From Entrophospora sp. SA101 (Eukaryota; Glomeromycota; Glomeromycetes; Entrophosporales; Entrophosporaceae), in contig CAUDNR010000563.1 in the NCBI GenBank assembly GCA_958430865.1, forward strand, positions 1 to 18,887: 18,887 nt of DNA. The letters are read 5' to 3'. The position numbers were made by a program, and so were the translations under genes. Below are positions 11,549 to 18,887 of this stretch, one piece after another. Under the pieces are notes generated by a model that worked only from the letters and a program-made list of their open reading frames with translations, was not told the DNA's origin and searched no databases. Numbering within the stretch: the first letter of the stretch is position 1; each line of letters starts with the position of its first letter.

Positions 11549-11983
11549 CTAGTGCAATACATTGTTGTTTGAATTTTCTATAGAATGGTTTATATTTGTA
11601 ATGTAATTTTGTTTGTTGTTAGTGTTAAGATCCTTATTTTGATTTTGAGGTTTTTCATTTGTATTTATGTTTTTTGTTTTTTTTTAGTTAGATCTTCTTT
11701 TAATTCTATTATCTATGTCATTTTCCCAAATGATAATATTGTTCTTGATGCATACCAATCTAAACATTCAATTTCTTCTGAATAAATTCGTTGTTTGTAG
11801 TAGTTGATTGATTATTATTTTGAAATAATTACACTTTGAGGCCTGATTCATCGTGATGGTCTCAGAAGAAGAGTCATATTTTTCTGAATATGATTTATAT
11901 TTTTTTAAAAGTTCAGTTTTGATCTCTTCTACTTAAGACTTAGGACGAATTAGCCTTGTATTACTTGTTTTCTCTAGTTCTAA
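11549..11983 (-). pseudogene. decayed minus-strand gene with stop codons and frameshifts
   Basis: From 11983 the minus strand reads LELEKTSNTRLIRPKS, an in-frame TAA (11935-11933), then VEEIKTELLKKYKSYSEKYD, SSSETITMNQASKCNYFK and INQLLQTTNLF. It shifts frame near 11780 into SEEIECLDWYASRTILSFGK, meets another stop, continues as IIELKEDLTKKK, and shifts again into NTNEKPQNQNKDLNTNNKQN before TAG at 11549. Consecutive segments with natural residue composition on one strand, broken by isolated lesions, are the mark of a dead gene. TAA for CAA at the first stop would be a single C-to-T change. I do not recognise the family; a lineage-specific or transposon-carried gene is possible. A 66-codon plus-strand frame over the same DNA (11585-11785) is Phe/Ile/Val-rich and looks like its antisense shadow. 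Confidence 0.5.
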
Positions 11984-12048
11984 CTACAACAATAAACTGA
12001 CACAATAATGATGCAATAACTCTTTTAAAGTCAATAACTTGTGTGTTG

Positions 12049-12268
12049 AACTAGTCCATGAAAAAAAGAGATGTTATTCCCATATTTGAATATAGTATAT
12101 ATAGTACAGTCAGTGTCTCTAGTTATATCGGTGGTACAGAGAGTTTTTGATCATATTCCGAAAAACGCATTTTTCTAAATGCTACTAGTCCACGGAAAAA
12201 GAGATATCATTCCCATTTTTGAATATAGTGTAGAATAATATCTCTAGTTTATCGATAGAGTTTTTTTT
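12049..12268. repeat. diverged direct repeat pair, about 100 and 86 bases
   Basis: Unit A (12049-12148) and unit B (12183-12268) share in order CTAGTCCA, GGAAAAAGAGAT-like, ATTCCCAT, TTTGAATATAGT, TCTCTAGTT and an ATCG...GAG-T-run block. They differ by many substitutions and by a deletion in B. A spacer of 34 bases separates them. The arrangement suggests an old tandem duplication or two halves of a repeat element; no coding potential is seen in it. Confidence 0.6.
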
Positions 12269-12346
12269 AAAATTTACTAACAAAAAAAAAAGCTATGAGT
12301 TTGAAGTCATGCGATGCTTGGAAAATTTCCTTTTAAAGACTATGTT

Positions 12347-12493
12347 TTACCGATATTGATCTATCGTAATGACAATAATTAGATTTGTTGGCCTTGCTAG
12401 CATGACGCTTCTAATAAGGGATGAGCCCAAAAACAACAGCACTTGAGTGAATCGCAGACTTGATTTGTTTATTTGATCACGGCCACCAGCCAT
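12347..12493 (-). CDS. orphan small ORF, 48 codons, possibly a first exon
   Basis: The minus-strand ATG in CACCATGG context (12493-12491) opens MAGGRDQINKSSLRFTQVLL, then a hydrophobic LFLGSSLIRSVML patch and a second hydrophobic stretch NLIIVITIDQYR before TAA. The donor-like CG|GTAAAA sits exactly at the end, so this may be exon 1 of a split gene, but I could not find a matching next exon. The DNA is less AT-rich than its surroundings. The opposite strand is also partly open here (MTLLIRDEPKNNST), so strand and reality are uncertain. No family is recognised. Confidence 0.22.
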   Translation of the reverse strand: MAGGRDQINKSSLRFTQVLLFLGSSLIRSVMLARPTNLIIVITIDQYR

Positions 12494-12537
12494 GGTGGAT
12501 GGATTGAGTAGGAACTAACAGTATTTTTTTTTAACAG

Positions 12538-12695
12538 CGAAACAAACTCCTTTTTTGACTAAATCTGTAGATAATCAAGTAACACTACAATCACCACCCA
12601 TATTGAAGAAACGGGTTCCCGGTGACTTCATTCACAAGTGGCTTCAAGATTGTCCAATTTTTTGTAATATATACAGTATTAAAGCAAAATTTTAA
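12538..12695 (+). other. exon-like orphan segment
   Basis: A run of T followed by AACAG (ending 12537) looks like a strong 3' splice site, with a branch-like ACTAAC close upstream. The following frame reads AKQTPFLTKSVDNQVTLQ, then PPILKKRVPGDFIHKWLQDC, and stops with TAA near 12695. No confident upstream exon is visible: the nearest donor would make an intron of only about 30 bases. Another short Cys-bearing frame (CQALRCDSLKCKKGL) occurs near 12820-12890. These may be remains of one decayed plus-strand gene. Confidence 0.22.
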
Positions 12696-13053
12696 GTTAC
12701 TTTGACTTTATTAAAATGAAGTTAGTCAAAGATTTAGGAACGAGCCAAGTATAACATGCCATCGCCTATTGTTTATTAACTGTTGCCTATTAATACTTTT
12801 GTATGCAGATATTGACAATGTCAAGCTTTACGATGTGATAGTTTAAAATGTAAAAAAGGATTAGTAGAATTGTATAATAGTTGCAGATAACACGTATGAT
12901 AGAAACGAGATACAAGGTACGTTACCGAAATAGGTACCGATTTGATACAATTTGTACAATATTTATATATTTCTACCTTTAAATGATTTTGCTTTTTTTT
13001 TTTTCAAAATTCAATGATCGGCCAAAACTTTGGATTTCCACATTTTAAAGAAA

Positions 13054-14295
13054 ATGAATAATCAACATCTATCAAATCAATACAATCTTTGGAATGGTAG
13101 GACAAATGATTCACTGCTAATAGGAAACACGTCCGAATCAACATTAAGGAATCGAGTTGCGGACTCACCTCTTGTTCAATCTACTCCAGTATCAAGACCA
13201 AAACCACAATCTTCTCTTGGCCCACCTCCTAAAACATATTATTTATCTCCTTTGGAACGTAAACTTATAGCAGAAAGGGAGTTGCCTGAAAATAAGTACC
13301 ATTATGCTTATTATTATTCAATACAAATCATCACTTCAAATAGTGTTTTTTTGGTGGTTCTGATGATTAGTTCAATCATTTTTAATAGGTGATATAGATA
13401 AATAAACAATACATGTATTTTTCAATATCCTCGTTGCTTGTATGTTTATCTACATGTATGAACTAACATTTTGTTTTTTCTTGAAAAAATAGTCATTTTG
13501 ATATTTTATTGATAGAGTGGAGAGACTGGAAACCTTTTGCTACGATTATTTTTACATTGGGCAAGTAAATGATGATATATGTAATATTTTTAATAATATG
13601 AATAAATTTTTTACTCATTGATCGATTTATTAAACAGAAGCCATTCTTATAATGTATCCTATCGGCAACATTATAAAGACATTATACGAATGTTCATTAT
13701 ATAAACAAGAAGAAAAAAACATTCAAGATTTAAAAGAAAAAATGTGTAATTGTTTTTTATACATTGTAAATAATTTATTTCTAGATTATTTTTTTTCCAC
13801 CTAAACTTTAAAAAAAAATTTTTATAGTAATAGAATTATCAAAGCCTGCAACACTTGATGAATTGAAACCCATTAAACCCGTAAATACTAGAGTTCCCGA
13901 TTCTACTTCATCTTCCACATCACAGTCACTTTCTTGGTCACAAACATCTCCTATATTTGCAACAACAACGACAACAACAACTACATCAACGTCACCATCA
14001 TCTTATTTATCTTCAACATCTCCCATATCCCAATCAAATTCTATACATCAATCAACTTCTGCATTACAATCAGCCTCTGCATTCCAGTCAACTTCTGCAT
14101 TCCAACCTTCTTCCGGATTTCCATCATCTTCCGTATTTCAATCAACAACACCTTCATCTACTGATAGATTTACTACAAATATTGGCACATCATCACCATC
14201 ATCTCTGTCCCTACAATCACCTTTCTCAAGTTCTACTGTTGCATCAGTCAGTCCTATGTTTAATAGATCTAGATTTACAAGAACATCAGTCAATG

Positions 14296-14326
<31 letters not shown>

Positions 14327-14663
14327 CAACAACAACCAGCAAACAAATTCAAATAGAACAATTTATTCTAATAATAATAATATTAATAATATTAATAATA
14401 TTAATACGATATCAACTACACCTTTAACACAATCAACAATTGGACCAAGTTCACCATCTTCTATGAATAATGACCCAAATTTTACTCCTAATGCTTGGTA
14501 TCATGATGGTACACCAGTTCCTGTTCGTGTGCCAAGATCAAATTATCGTATAGCAACATATGTCACACCAACCAAGTTTAGTGAGAGATTGGTGAGTGTT
14601 GATGGAATCATACCTGCATTATTACCACCAGACCCAGATCCAGACGAAGGAATTGAATTTTAA
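13054..14663 (+). CDS. two-transmembrane protein, possibly POM34-like nucleoporin, 5 exons
   Basis: Exons 13054-13295, 13344-13388, 13493-13560, 13638-13745 and 13828-14663 join in phase to 432 residues; 13054 is the first ATG after an in-frame stop at 13015. The N-terminus is polar (LSPLERKLIAERELPEN at about 64-80). Exon 2 supplies a hydrophobic segment (VFLVVLMISSIIF, about 82-94). A short loop (FDILLIEWRDWKPF) leads to a second membrane segment (ATIIFTLEAILIMYPIGNII, about 112-131), then a charged helix (KQEEKNIQDLKEKM). The long tail is Ser/Thr-rich with imperfect SAFQS-type repeats, 13 Asn in a row, and a conserved-looking end (NAWYHDGTPVPVRVP, TYVTPTKFSERL). Two close membrane spans plus a disordered tail fit the NPCC/Pom34 nuclear-pore family, but this is inference by layout, not by a diagnostic motif. 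Intron 3 has a GC donor (TTGG|GCAAGT). Confidence 0.8.
14298..14336. repeat. AAT/AAC microsatellite inside the coding exon
   Basis: Thirteen consecutive Asn codons, AAT first and AAC later. They lie within the last exon of the two-transmembrane gene, so length variants would change the Asn run without shifting frame. Confidence 0.85.
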
Positions 14664-15124
14664 CAGTTTCTTTTTTGGTATTTATCATTGCTCTTTTTTT
14701 TTAAAAAAAAAAACAAAATAAGATTCATTTGGTTTTTTATCAGAAATTATAATTTATAAACAATGTAATAGAATGTTTTATTGTGGGTTAAATTAGTGGC
14801 AATAAAAAAATCTGATAAAATAATACAATTCTTAAACATAATATGTATATAAATAAATAACATGTGTTTTCAGAATGAAATTACTAACAATAATATAATA
14901 CACAAATTAACAAATCATTAATCTAATTATCTGTTACAAGGTGTTATCATTGTCATTATTATAATATTTAATAAATTTACATATTATTTTTAATATATTG
15001 CATTTAACAATTCTTTTATTTTAAAAAACCCAAAAAACATTTACTTTCTTAAAATTCTCATTGTCTCTTCATCATCATCATCATCATCATCATCGCAACC
15101 ATCTAACTTGGTGACAAAAATTTT
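14664..15124. other. convergent 3' intergenic region
   Basis: It lies between the 3' ends of the two-transmembrane gene (plus) and TIM8 (minus). It holds a T-run/A-run inverted pair (about 14693-14713) that could form a hairpin, AT-rich sequence, and a (CAT)8 microsatellite at 15070-15093. No gene is seen. Confidence 0.5.
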
Positions 15125-15403
15125 TTAAAGTTGATTTTTTGTTTTTTCTAATCTCTTGATGATAAACATACTTGTATCCAAAAATCTTTCAACACAATTT
15201 GTTAAGCAAGTTTCTTCACCGCGTTCAATCTTATTACCAACCTTGGTAATACATTTGTCCCAACATAGATCAGTAAAGGTGTGAACAGATTGTTGAAGAC
15301 GCATTTTTGCATTTTCACCTTCTAAAAATTTTGCGAGTTCTTTTTGTGAAGCTTCATCGAATTCCAGATTTGGAGATTTTGTTAAAGAAAAATCAGAAGA
15401 CAT
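15125..15403 (-). CDS. TIM8: Tim8, small TIM chaperone of the mitochondrial intermembrane space
   Basis: Tim8 pairs with Tim13 in a hexameric chaperone that carries hydrophobic precursors, such as Tim23, across the intermembrane space. The 92-residue frame has the twin CX3C signature, CWDKC (Cys47, Cys51) and CLTNC (Cys66, Cys70), with 14 residues between the pairs, followed by the Tim8-typical VERFLDTSMFIIKRL. Length is normal for the family (about 80-95) and there is no cleavable presequence, as expected for MIA-dependent import. The ATG at 15403 is the only sensible start; no intron is needed. The start lies 58 bases from the end of a Tc1 element that occupies its upstream region. Confidence 0.95.
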   Translation of the reverse strand: MSSDFSLTKSPNLEFDEASQKELAKFLEGENAKMRLQQSVHTFTDLCWDKCITKVGNKIERGEETCLTNCVERFLDTSMFIIKRLEKTKNQL

Positions 15404-15461
15404 TTTTTAAAATTAGAAGAGATCGACACGATTATCAAATTTATTGATGAAAATATAGCTA

Positions 15462-15491
15462 CAGTGTGTTACAAAAATAATTGGCCAAAAA
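15462..15491 (+). repeat. Tc1 terminal inverted repeat, left
   Basis: Thirty bases identical to the reverse complement of 16712-16741; the match ends where the left copy continues in A and the right copy reads GCC. Confidence 0.93.
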
Positions 15492-15583
15492 AAAAGTATT
15501 ATTACTCGATAATGAGTGTATTAATTTTAGTTTTGTTTTTTTTTATTTAAAGTTGGAAATGATATGATTTTATTTATATAAAA

Positions 15584-16564
15584 TTAATAAGAAATTCTTT
15601 CCCCATTATTTTCAATTATAAGTTCACATCTATTTTTCATTGAATTAACAAGATTGATTAATAAACTGTCTGGAATTAATTCCCATTCTTCAACTAAAAA
15701 TTGTTTCAAGTCATCCAAATTTTTTGGCATACATTTTTCTACATTCCTTTTGACAATAGCCCACAAATTTTTGATTGGATTAAGGTCAGGGCTATTGGAT
15801 GGCCAATCGATGATCATAGGAACATTTTCATTAAGAAATTCTTTAGCAACCCGGCTTGTATGCTTGGGATCATTATCTTGTTGAAATCTCCAACAACTTC
15901 CAAGCATATTATTAATTTCAGGAAGATGTTTTCCAACAATTTTGACATAAAAATTGGCATCCATTATTTGTGTGAAACAAAATAAACTTGTTTTTCCCCT
16001 ACTACAAAATCCAGCCCACGCGAACATTTTTTGTCTATTTTTGGGAAGTGGTCTGATTGGCCTAGGGCTTTTATGCCATTGCATGATTGTATTTCTAAAT
16101 AGTTGGAATACAGTTTCATCAGTGAAAATAGTTTTATTCCATTTATCATTTAAATGTTTTTTAGCCCATTCCACACAATTAGCTTTATGAGATGTTGTGA
16201 GCATTGGTGTACCAATTGGTAATGAATTTTTATAACCAAGCTCATCTAGATGTTGTTTAATTGTAACATAACTAAGATTTATATCAAATTTGGATAGTTT
16301 ATTGGCCAAACTTCTTAAAGAAAGAGTAGGATCTCTTTGAAGAAACTGCCCAAGAGTTCTTGCTGCAGTTTGTGTAACCTTCTTTGGTTGTCCAGGTTTT
16401 TGTCTATGGGATAAAGTTCCTGTATCATTCAATTTTTTAATATTATATTTAATAGTAGATAGTGGAATGCTTGTTAATTTATGAATTTCTTGGGATTTAT
16501 GGACACCCTTCTTCCAAAAATGTAATATAGTCTGACGTTGTGATTCTAGATCTGATGATGTCAT
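15584..16564 (-). CDS. Tc1 transposase, full length but with catalytic Glu replaced by Lys
   Basis: Tc1 transposases cut and paste the element using an N-terminal paired-like DNA-binding region and a DD34E catalytic core. From ATG 16564 (MTSSDLESQR) the protein has 326 residues, a usual length; an upstream in-frame ATG at 16642 would add 26 hydrophobic residues and is less likely. Two helix-turn-helix units occupy roughly residues 1-110 with a GQPKK hinge between them. Catalytic residues: Asp149 in FTDETVFQ and Asp230 in QQDNDPKHTS. Exactly 34 residues on, NPIKNLW has Lys265 where the family has Glu. The codon is AAA (15772-15770), one G-to-A change from GAA. Everything else is intact, so the copy is probably recently inactivated. 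Its ends could still be used by an active transposase made elsewhere. Confidence 0.93.
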   Translation of the reverse strand: MTSSDLESQRQTILHFWKKGVHKSQEIHKLTSIPLSTIKYNIKKLNDTGTLSHRQKPGQPKKVTQTAARTLGQFLQRDPTLSLRSLANKLSKFDINLSYVTIKQHLDELGYKNSLPIGTPMLTTSHKANCVEWAKKHLNDKWNKTIFTDETVFQLFRNTIMQWHKSPRPIRPLPKNRQKMFAWAGFCSRGKTSLFCFTQIMDANFYVKIVGKHLPEINNMLGSCWRFQQDNDPKHTSRVAKEFLNENVPMIIDWPSNSPDLNPIKNLWAIVKRNVEKCMPKNLDDLKQFLVEEWELIPDSLLINLVNSMKNRCELIIENNGERISY

Positions 16565-16711
16565 GGTTACAGCTTTATTTGTGATAATATGATAATAAAA
16601 TTTTTTAAAAACTGTATTACAAGTAAGAAAAAACAATAACAAACGTATGTGTAAAATGCAATGTGATATTATTGTTTACGCAAAAAGTTATCACGTTTTA
16701 AATCACATGGC

Positions 16712-16741
16712 TTTTTGGCCAATTATTTTTGTAACACACTG
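16712..16741 (-). repeat. Tc1 terminal inverted repeat, right
   Basis: Exact inverse partner of 15462-15491, abutting the TA at 16742-16743. Confidence 0.93.
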
Positions 16742-16818
16742 TATATTACGTGTTTTTGTAATACTACAAAGAAGAGTTCTTCTCAAAATCTCGAATTTTA
16801 TATTTATATCTTTATATA

Positions 16819-18361
16819 ATGTCATATGCTAAATTATTCTCATTGTTATCATCAGAAAGACGGGAATTTGTATTTAAAATTCATAATGAAATGTATAACA
16901 ATGCTTTGGTTAATTCTGATAGAAAAAGTAGAAAAGATTATTTTTTTTCATTAGTCAAAAAAAACAAGGAGCTTTTTGAAAATGAAAAAGAATATTGTAA
17001 GGAAAAGTTTATCTATAAGCTGGAATTAAGAATTGCAAGAGATAAAGAAGACAAACCAAAAGAATGTAACAAGTGTAAATTGACAAAATACTCTGATAGA
17101 TTCTGTGAAGGTTGTATTAGTTTACAATTACAGAGTCTTTTCACCAATTGGACATCTGGAAATAACATAGTTGACAACTTCATTCAACAATGTCAAATTA
17201 AATCATCTCTTCCAAGATATATTTTAGAATGGATACCTTTTGAGCAATTTGATGATATAACAAAATTGACAGAAGGTGGATTCAGTTCAATTTATACTGC
17301 TACATGGACAAGAGGAAGAATAGTTGATTATGATGAAAATAAAAAGGAATTCAGTTATTTTGGAAGAGGGTATGATATAATATTAAAAAGTTTAAATAAT
17401 TCAAGTAATCCAGGGAAACCCTTTTTTGATGAGGTTGGTAGTTGTCATTTAAAACAAAATAAACAGTACTGTATTATATAATAAATATAATCGGTGTTAT
17501 ATTTAATTACAGGCAATGAATTATTGTAAAATTAAAGCATCACTGATTGTTTCTTGCTATGGTATAACCAAATTCACAAATAATGGAAATTATACAATTG
17601 TTTTGCCTTATGTTTCAGAGGGAAATTTAAGGGATTATTTGCAAAAAAGTCATTTAACATTAAAAGACAGAATTACAATATTTTATTATTTATGCCATGC
17701 ATTAGATGAGATACATTGGAAAGATTTAATCCATTGTGATTTACATAGTGGTAATATACTTGTAGAAGGAGGTTGTTGTTTTATTACAGATTTGGGATTA
17801 TGTGGACCAGTTGATGAAAAATCATCAGGTAAAGTCTATGGAATTGTAGCATATGTTGCACCTGAAGTACTTAGAGGCAAAAAGAATACCAAAGAATCAG
17901 ATATCTATAGTGTTGGGATACTAATGTGGGAAATATTTGCAGGACATCCACCATTTGACAATAGAGCTCACAATCATTGTTTGATTTTTGATATATGTGC
18001 AAAAGGTTTACGACCACCAATATTACCTGGAATGCCTGAAGATTATGCGCAAATGATGCAGAGGTGTTGGGATATGGATCCATCAAAAAGACCAACCAGT
18101 AGAGAGCTTTACCAATTTGCTATTAATAAACGTGATGAAGTTTTTAAAAATAATAATGATAATAGTATTAATACTACTAGTAGTGATGGTAGTAGTGTTT
18201 TGCAACAAGTACATGAATCACACCCAGATGCATATCATACAAGCAGAATATTAGATGAAGAGATTGCTAAATCAAAAAGCTTGAAATTTTATACAAGTAA
18301 TGATAGTACATTAAATAATCTTGATTTTAACTCTTTCCTCTTAAATGTTGGAGGTGAATAA
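16819..18361 (+). CDS. Glomeromycotina-type protein kinase (TKL-like), intact copy
   Basis: Two exons (16819-17433 and 17513-18361) give 487 residues. The N-terminal region has a short motif MSYAKLFSLLSSERREF and a zinc-binding-like pair CNKC...CEGC (about 77-97), then LFTNWTSGNN and LEWIPFEQFDDITKL, the hallmark lead-in of kinases hugely expanded in arbuscular mycorrhizal fungi. Kinase motifs: glycine loop EGGFSS (152-157), Lys190, HCDLHSGN with Asp281 (Cys replaces Arg, so non-RD), DLG Asp298 (in place of DFG), APE 321-323, SDIYSVGILMWE, and RCWDMDPSKRP. It is probably active, although the DLG and non-RD features are noted. The intron (79 bases) must use GTTGGT after GAG; the nearby GTAGTT would break the frame. 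The tail is Asn/Ser-rich, ending ESHPDAYHTSRILDEE and NVGGE. Targets are unknown; the family is thought to serve signalling. Confidence 0.9.
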
Positions 18362-18435
18362 AATTTCATTATTAATCAATTGGAACTTATTATCCATTGA
18401 TTATTACTACCAATATTTTTAATTGCATTGGATTA

Positions 18436-18749
18436 GTGTTCCTATTCATATCTCTAACTCCATATTCGAATATCTGTAACACTTTCAAATATTCGTAATA
18501 ATAACACTTTCAGATATTATATATTGTAATTATAATATTAATATATATACTTTATTTTTTTTATTAATGTAACAACATTTCATATAAATTTTTAAAAAAT
18601 ATAAAAACTACATTTTACTAGCATGCCTGTATGCATGGTAATTGATGTTTAACTATCCAAATGTTTCTAAATTTAAATAGTAATATATAAAAATTATTTG
18701 ACACCAATTTCGAATATGTTAATTAATGTGAATATTCGAATAGGAACAC
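18436..18749. mobile_element. MITE-like element with TA flanks
   Basis: GTGTTCCTATTC at 18436 is matched by its inverse GAATAGGAACAC ending at 18749, with TA directly outside both ends (18434-18435 and 18750-18751). The 314-bp interior is AT-rich with several ATTCGAATAT-like palindromes near the ends and a duplicated AACACTTTCA-ATATT block, and has no coding frame. These traits fit a Tc1/mariner-type miniature element. Its ends differ from both other elements in the window. Confidence 0.75.
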
Positions 18750-18810
18750 TACATTAGATTTTAATAATTAAAGAAAGAATTGATGAATGACCAATTTAAT
18801 CCCCCTAAAT

Positions 18811-18887
18811 CAGTGTTGGAAATTTTATGCCGGGGTTTGTGCTACATTAAAGGTAGCCAATAATCTATTAGCAGGATTTGTGCAGAA
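18811..18887. mobile_element. possible transposon end cut by the window edge
   Basis: CAGTGTTGGAAATTTTATGC at 18811 resembles the start of hAT-type terminal repeats (CAGTGTTGG-like), and base composition changes here to more G/C. The other end is outside the window, so the class, length and target duplication cannot be tested. Confidence 0.22.

Larger units (their letters stand above)
15462..16741 (-). mobile_element. full-length Tc1/mariner element with perfect 30-bp TIRs
   Basis: The 1280-bp element starts CAGTGTGTTACAAAAATAAT at 15462 and ends with its exact inverse at 16741. It is flanked on both sides by TA (15460-15461 and 16742-16743), the Tc1/mariner target-site duplication. It carries one transposase gene on the minus strand. 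Perfect ends and an uninterrupted reading frame indicate a young insertion, although the transposase itself has an altered catalytic site. Confidence 0.95.
15404..16818. promoter_or_regulatory. divergent promoter region of TIM8 and the kinase, split by a Tc1 element
   Basis: TIM8 reads left from 15403 and the kinase reads right from 16819. Removing the 1280-bp transposon and one copy of the TA duplication leaves only about 133 bases shared by both genes. After insertion TIM8 keeps 58 bases and the kinase 77 bases of original upstream sequence before the element. I see no firm TATA box; the sequence before the kinase ATG is AT-rich (TATATTTATATC). Confidence 0.7.

Noticed and set aside
11531..11560. 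Similarity between GTGCTACCATTAAGGGTACC here and GTGCTACATTAAAGGTAGCC at about 18839
   Set aside because: The match is only about 20 bases with several differences and no extension on either side, so it is not enough to call a shared repeat.
11585..11785. 66-codon plus-strand frame, Phe/Ile/Val-rich
   Set aside because: The composition is that of antisense AT-rich DNA, and the minus strand reads as a decayed gene across the same bases.
12510..12537. A roughly 30-base intron between GTAGGA and AACAG
   Set aside because: It is shorter than every other intron in the window (48-109 bases) and the upstream exon would be only a few codons.
13934..14427. Alternative-frame ORFs in the last exon of the two-transmembrane gene
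   Set aside because: They are out-of-frame readings of CAA/TCA/AAT-rich repeats; the in-frame reading joins four upstream exons in phase.
15654..16190. Several plus-strand open frames across the Tc1 element
   Set aside because: They are antisense shadows of the transposase gene and have no family motifs.

Overview
This looks like nuclear DNA of an arbuscular mycorrhizal fungus (Glomeromycotina, Rhizophagus-like). The evidence is the strongly AT-rich sequence, many short spliceosomal introns, fungal housekeeping genes, and two copies of the lineage-expanded kinase family that carries an N-terminal CX2C...CX2C motif and the WTSGN signature. The organism is inferred from family content; no marker gene is present.

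Layout, left to right. (1) 198-1645, plus: a kinase copy that lines up with the intact copy at the right end but has two frame breaks, so it is read as a decaying pseudogene. (2) 1718-2137: a shrunken Tc1-like element with diverged terminal repeats and a scrap of transposase. (3) 2513-3351, minus: a previously hidden split gene of unknown function, pieced together from small exons, with two unresolved frame problems. (4) 4339-4710: a microsatellite cluster. (5) 4827-7613, plus: a FHIP/RAI16-like gene (FTS-Hook-FHIP complex, dynein adaptor) whose N-terminal exons are missing from my model. (6) 8238-10279, plus: a complete 13-exon HOG1/Sty1-type stress MAP kinase that assembles to 352 residues. 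(7) 10280-13053: a gene-poor stretch with decayed minus-strand coding sequence, a diverged direct repeat and small orphan ORFs. (8) 13054-14663, plus: a five-exon, two-transmembrane protein with a Ser/Thr/Asn-rich tail, possibly a POM34-like nucleoporin. (9) 15125-15403, minus: TIM8, a mitochondrial intermembrane-space chaperone. (10) 15462-16741: a full-length Tc1 element with perfect 30-bp terminal repeats whose transposase has Lys in place of the third catalytic acidic residue. It sits in the short space between the divergent TIM8 and kinase starts. (11) 16819-18361, plus: the intact kinase. (12) 18436-18749: a small TA-flanked MITE, followed by a possible further transposon end at the window edge.

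The genes do not form a pathway. The window is a run of single-copy housekeeping genes bracketed by two paralogous lineage-specific kinases and peppered with Tc1-type DNA transposons. I see no convincing new multi-gene system. The most checkable observations are the DD34K transposase within a divergent promoter, the broken/intact kinase pair, the hidden minus-strand gene, and the decayed gene at 11549-11983.
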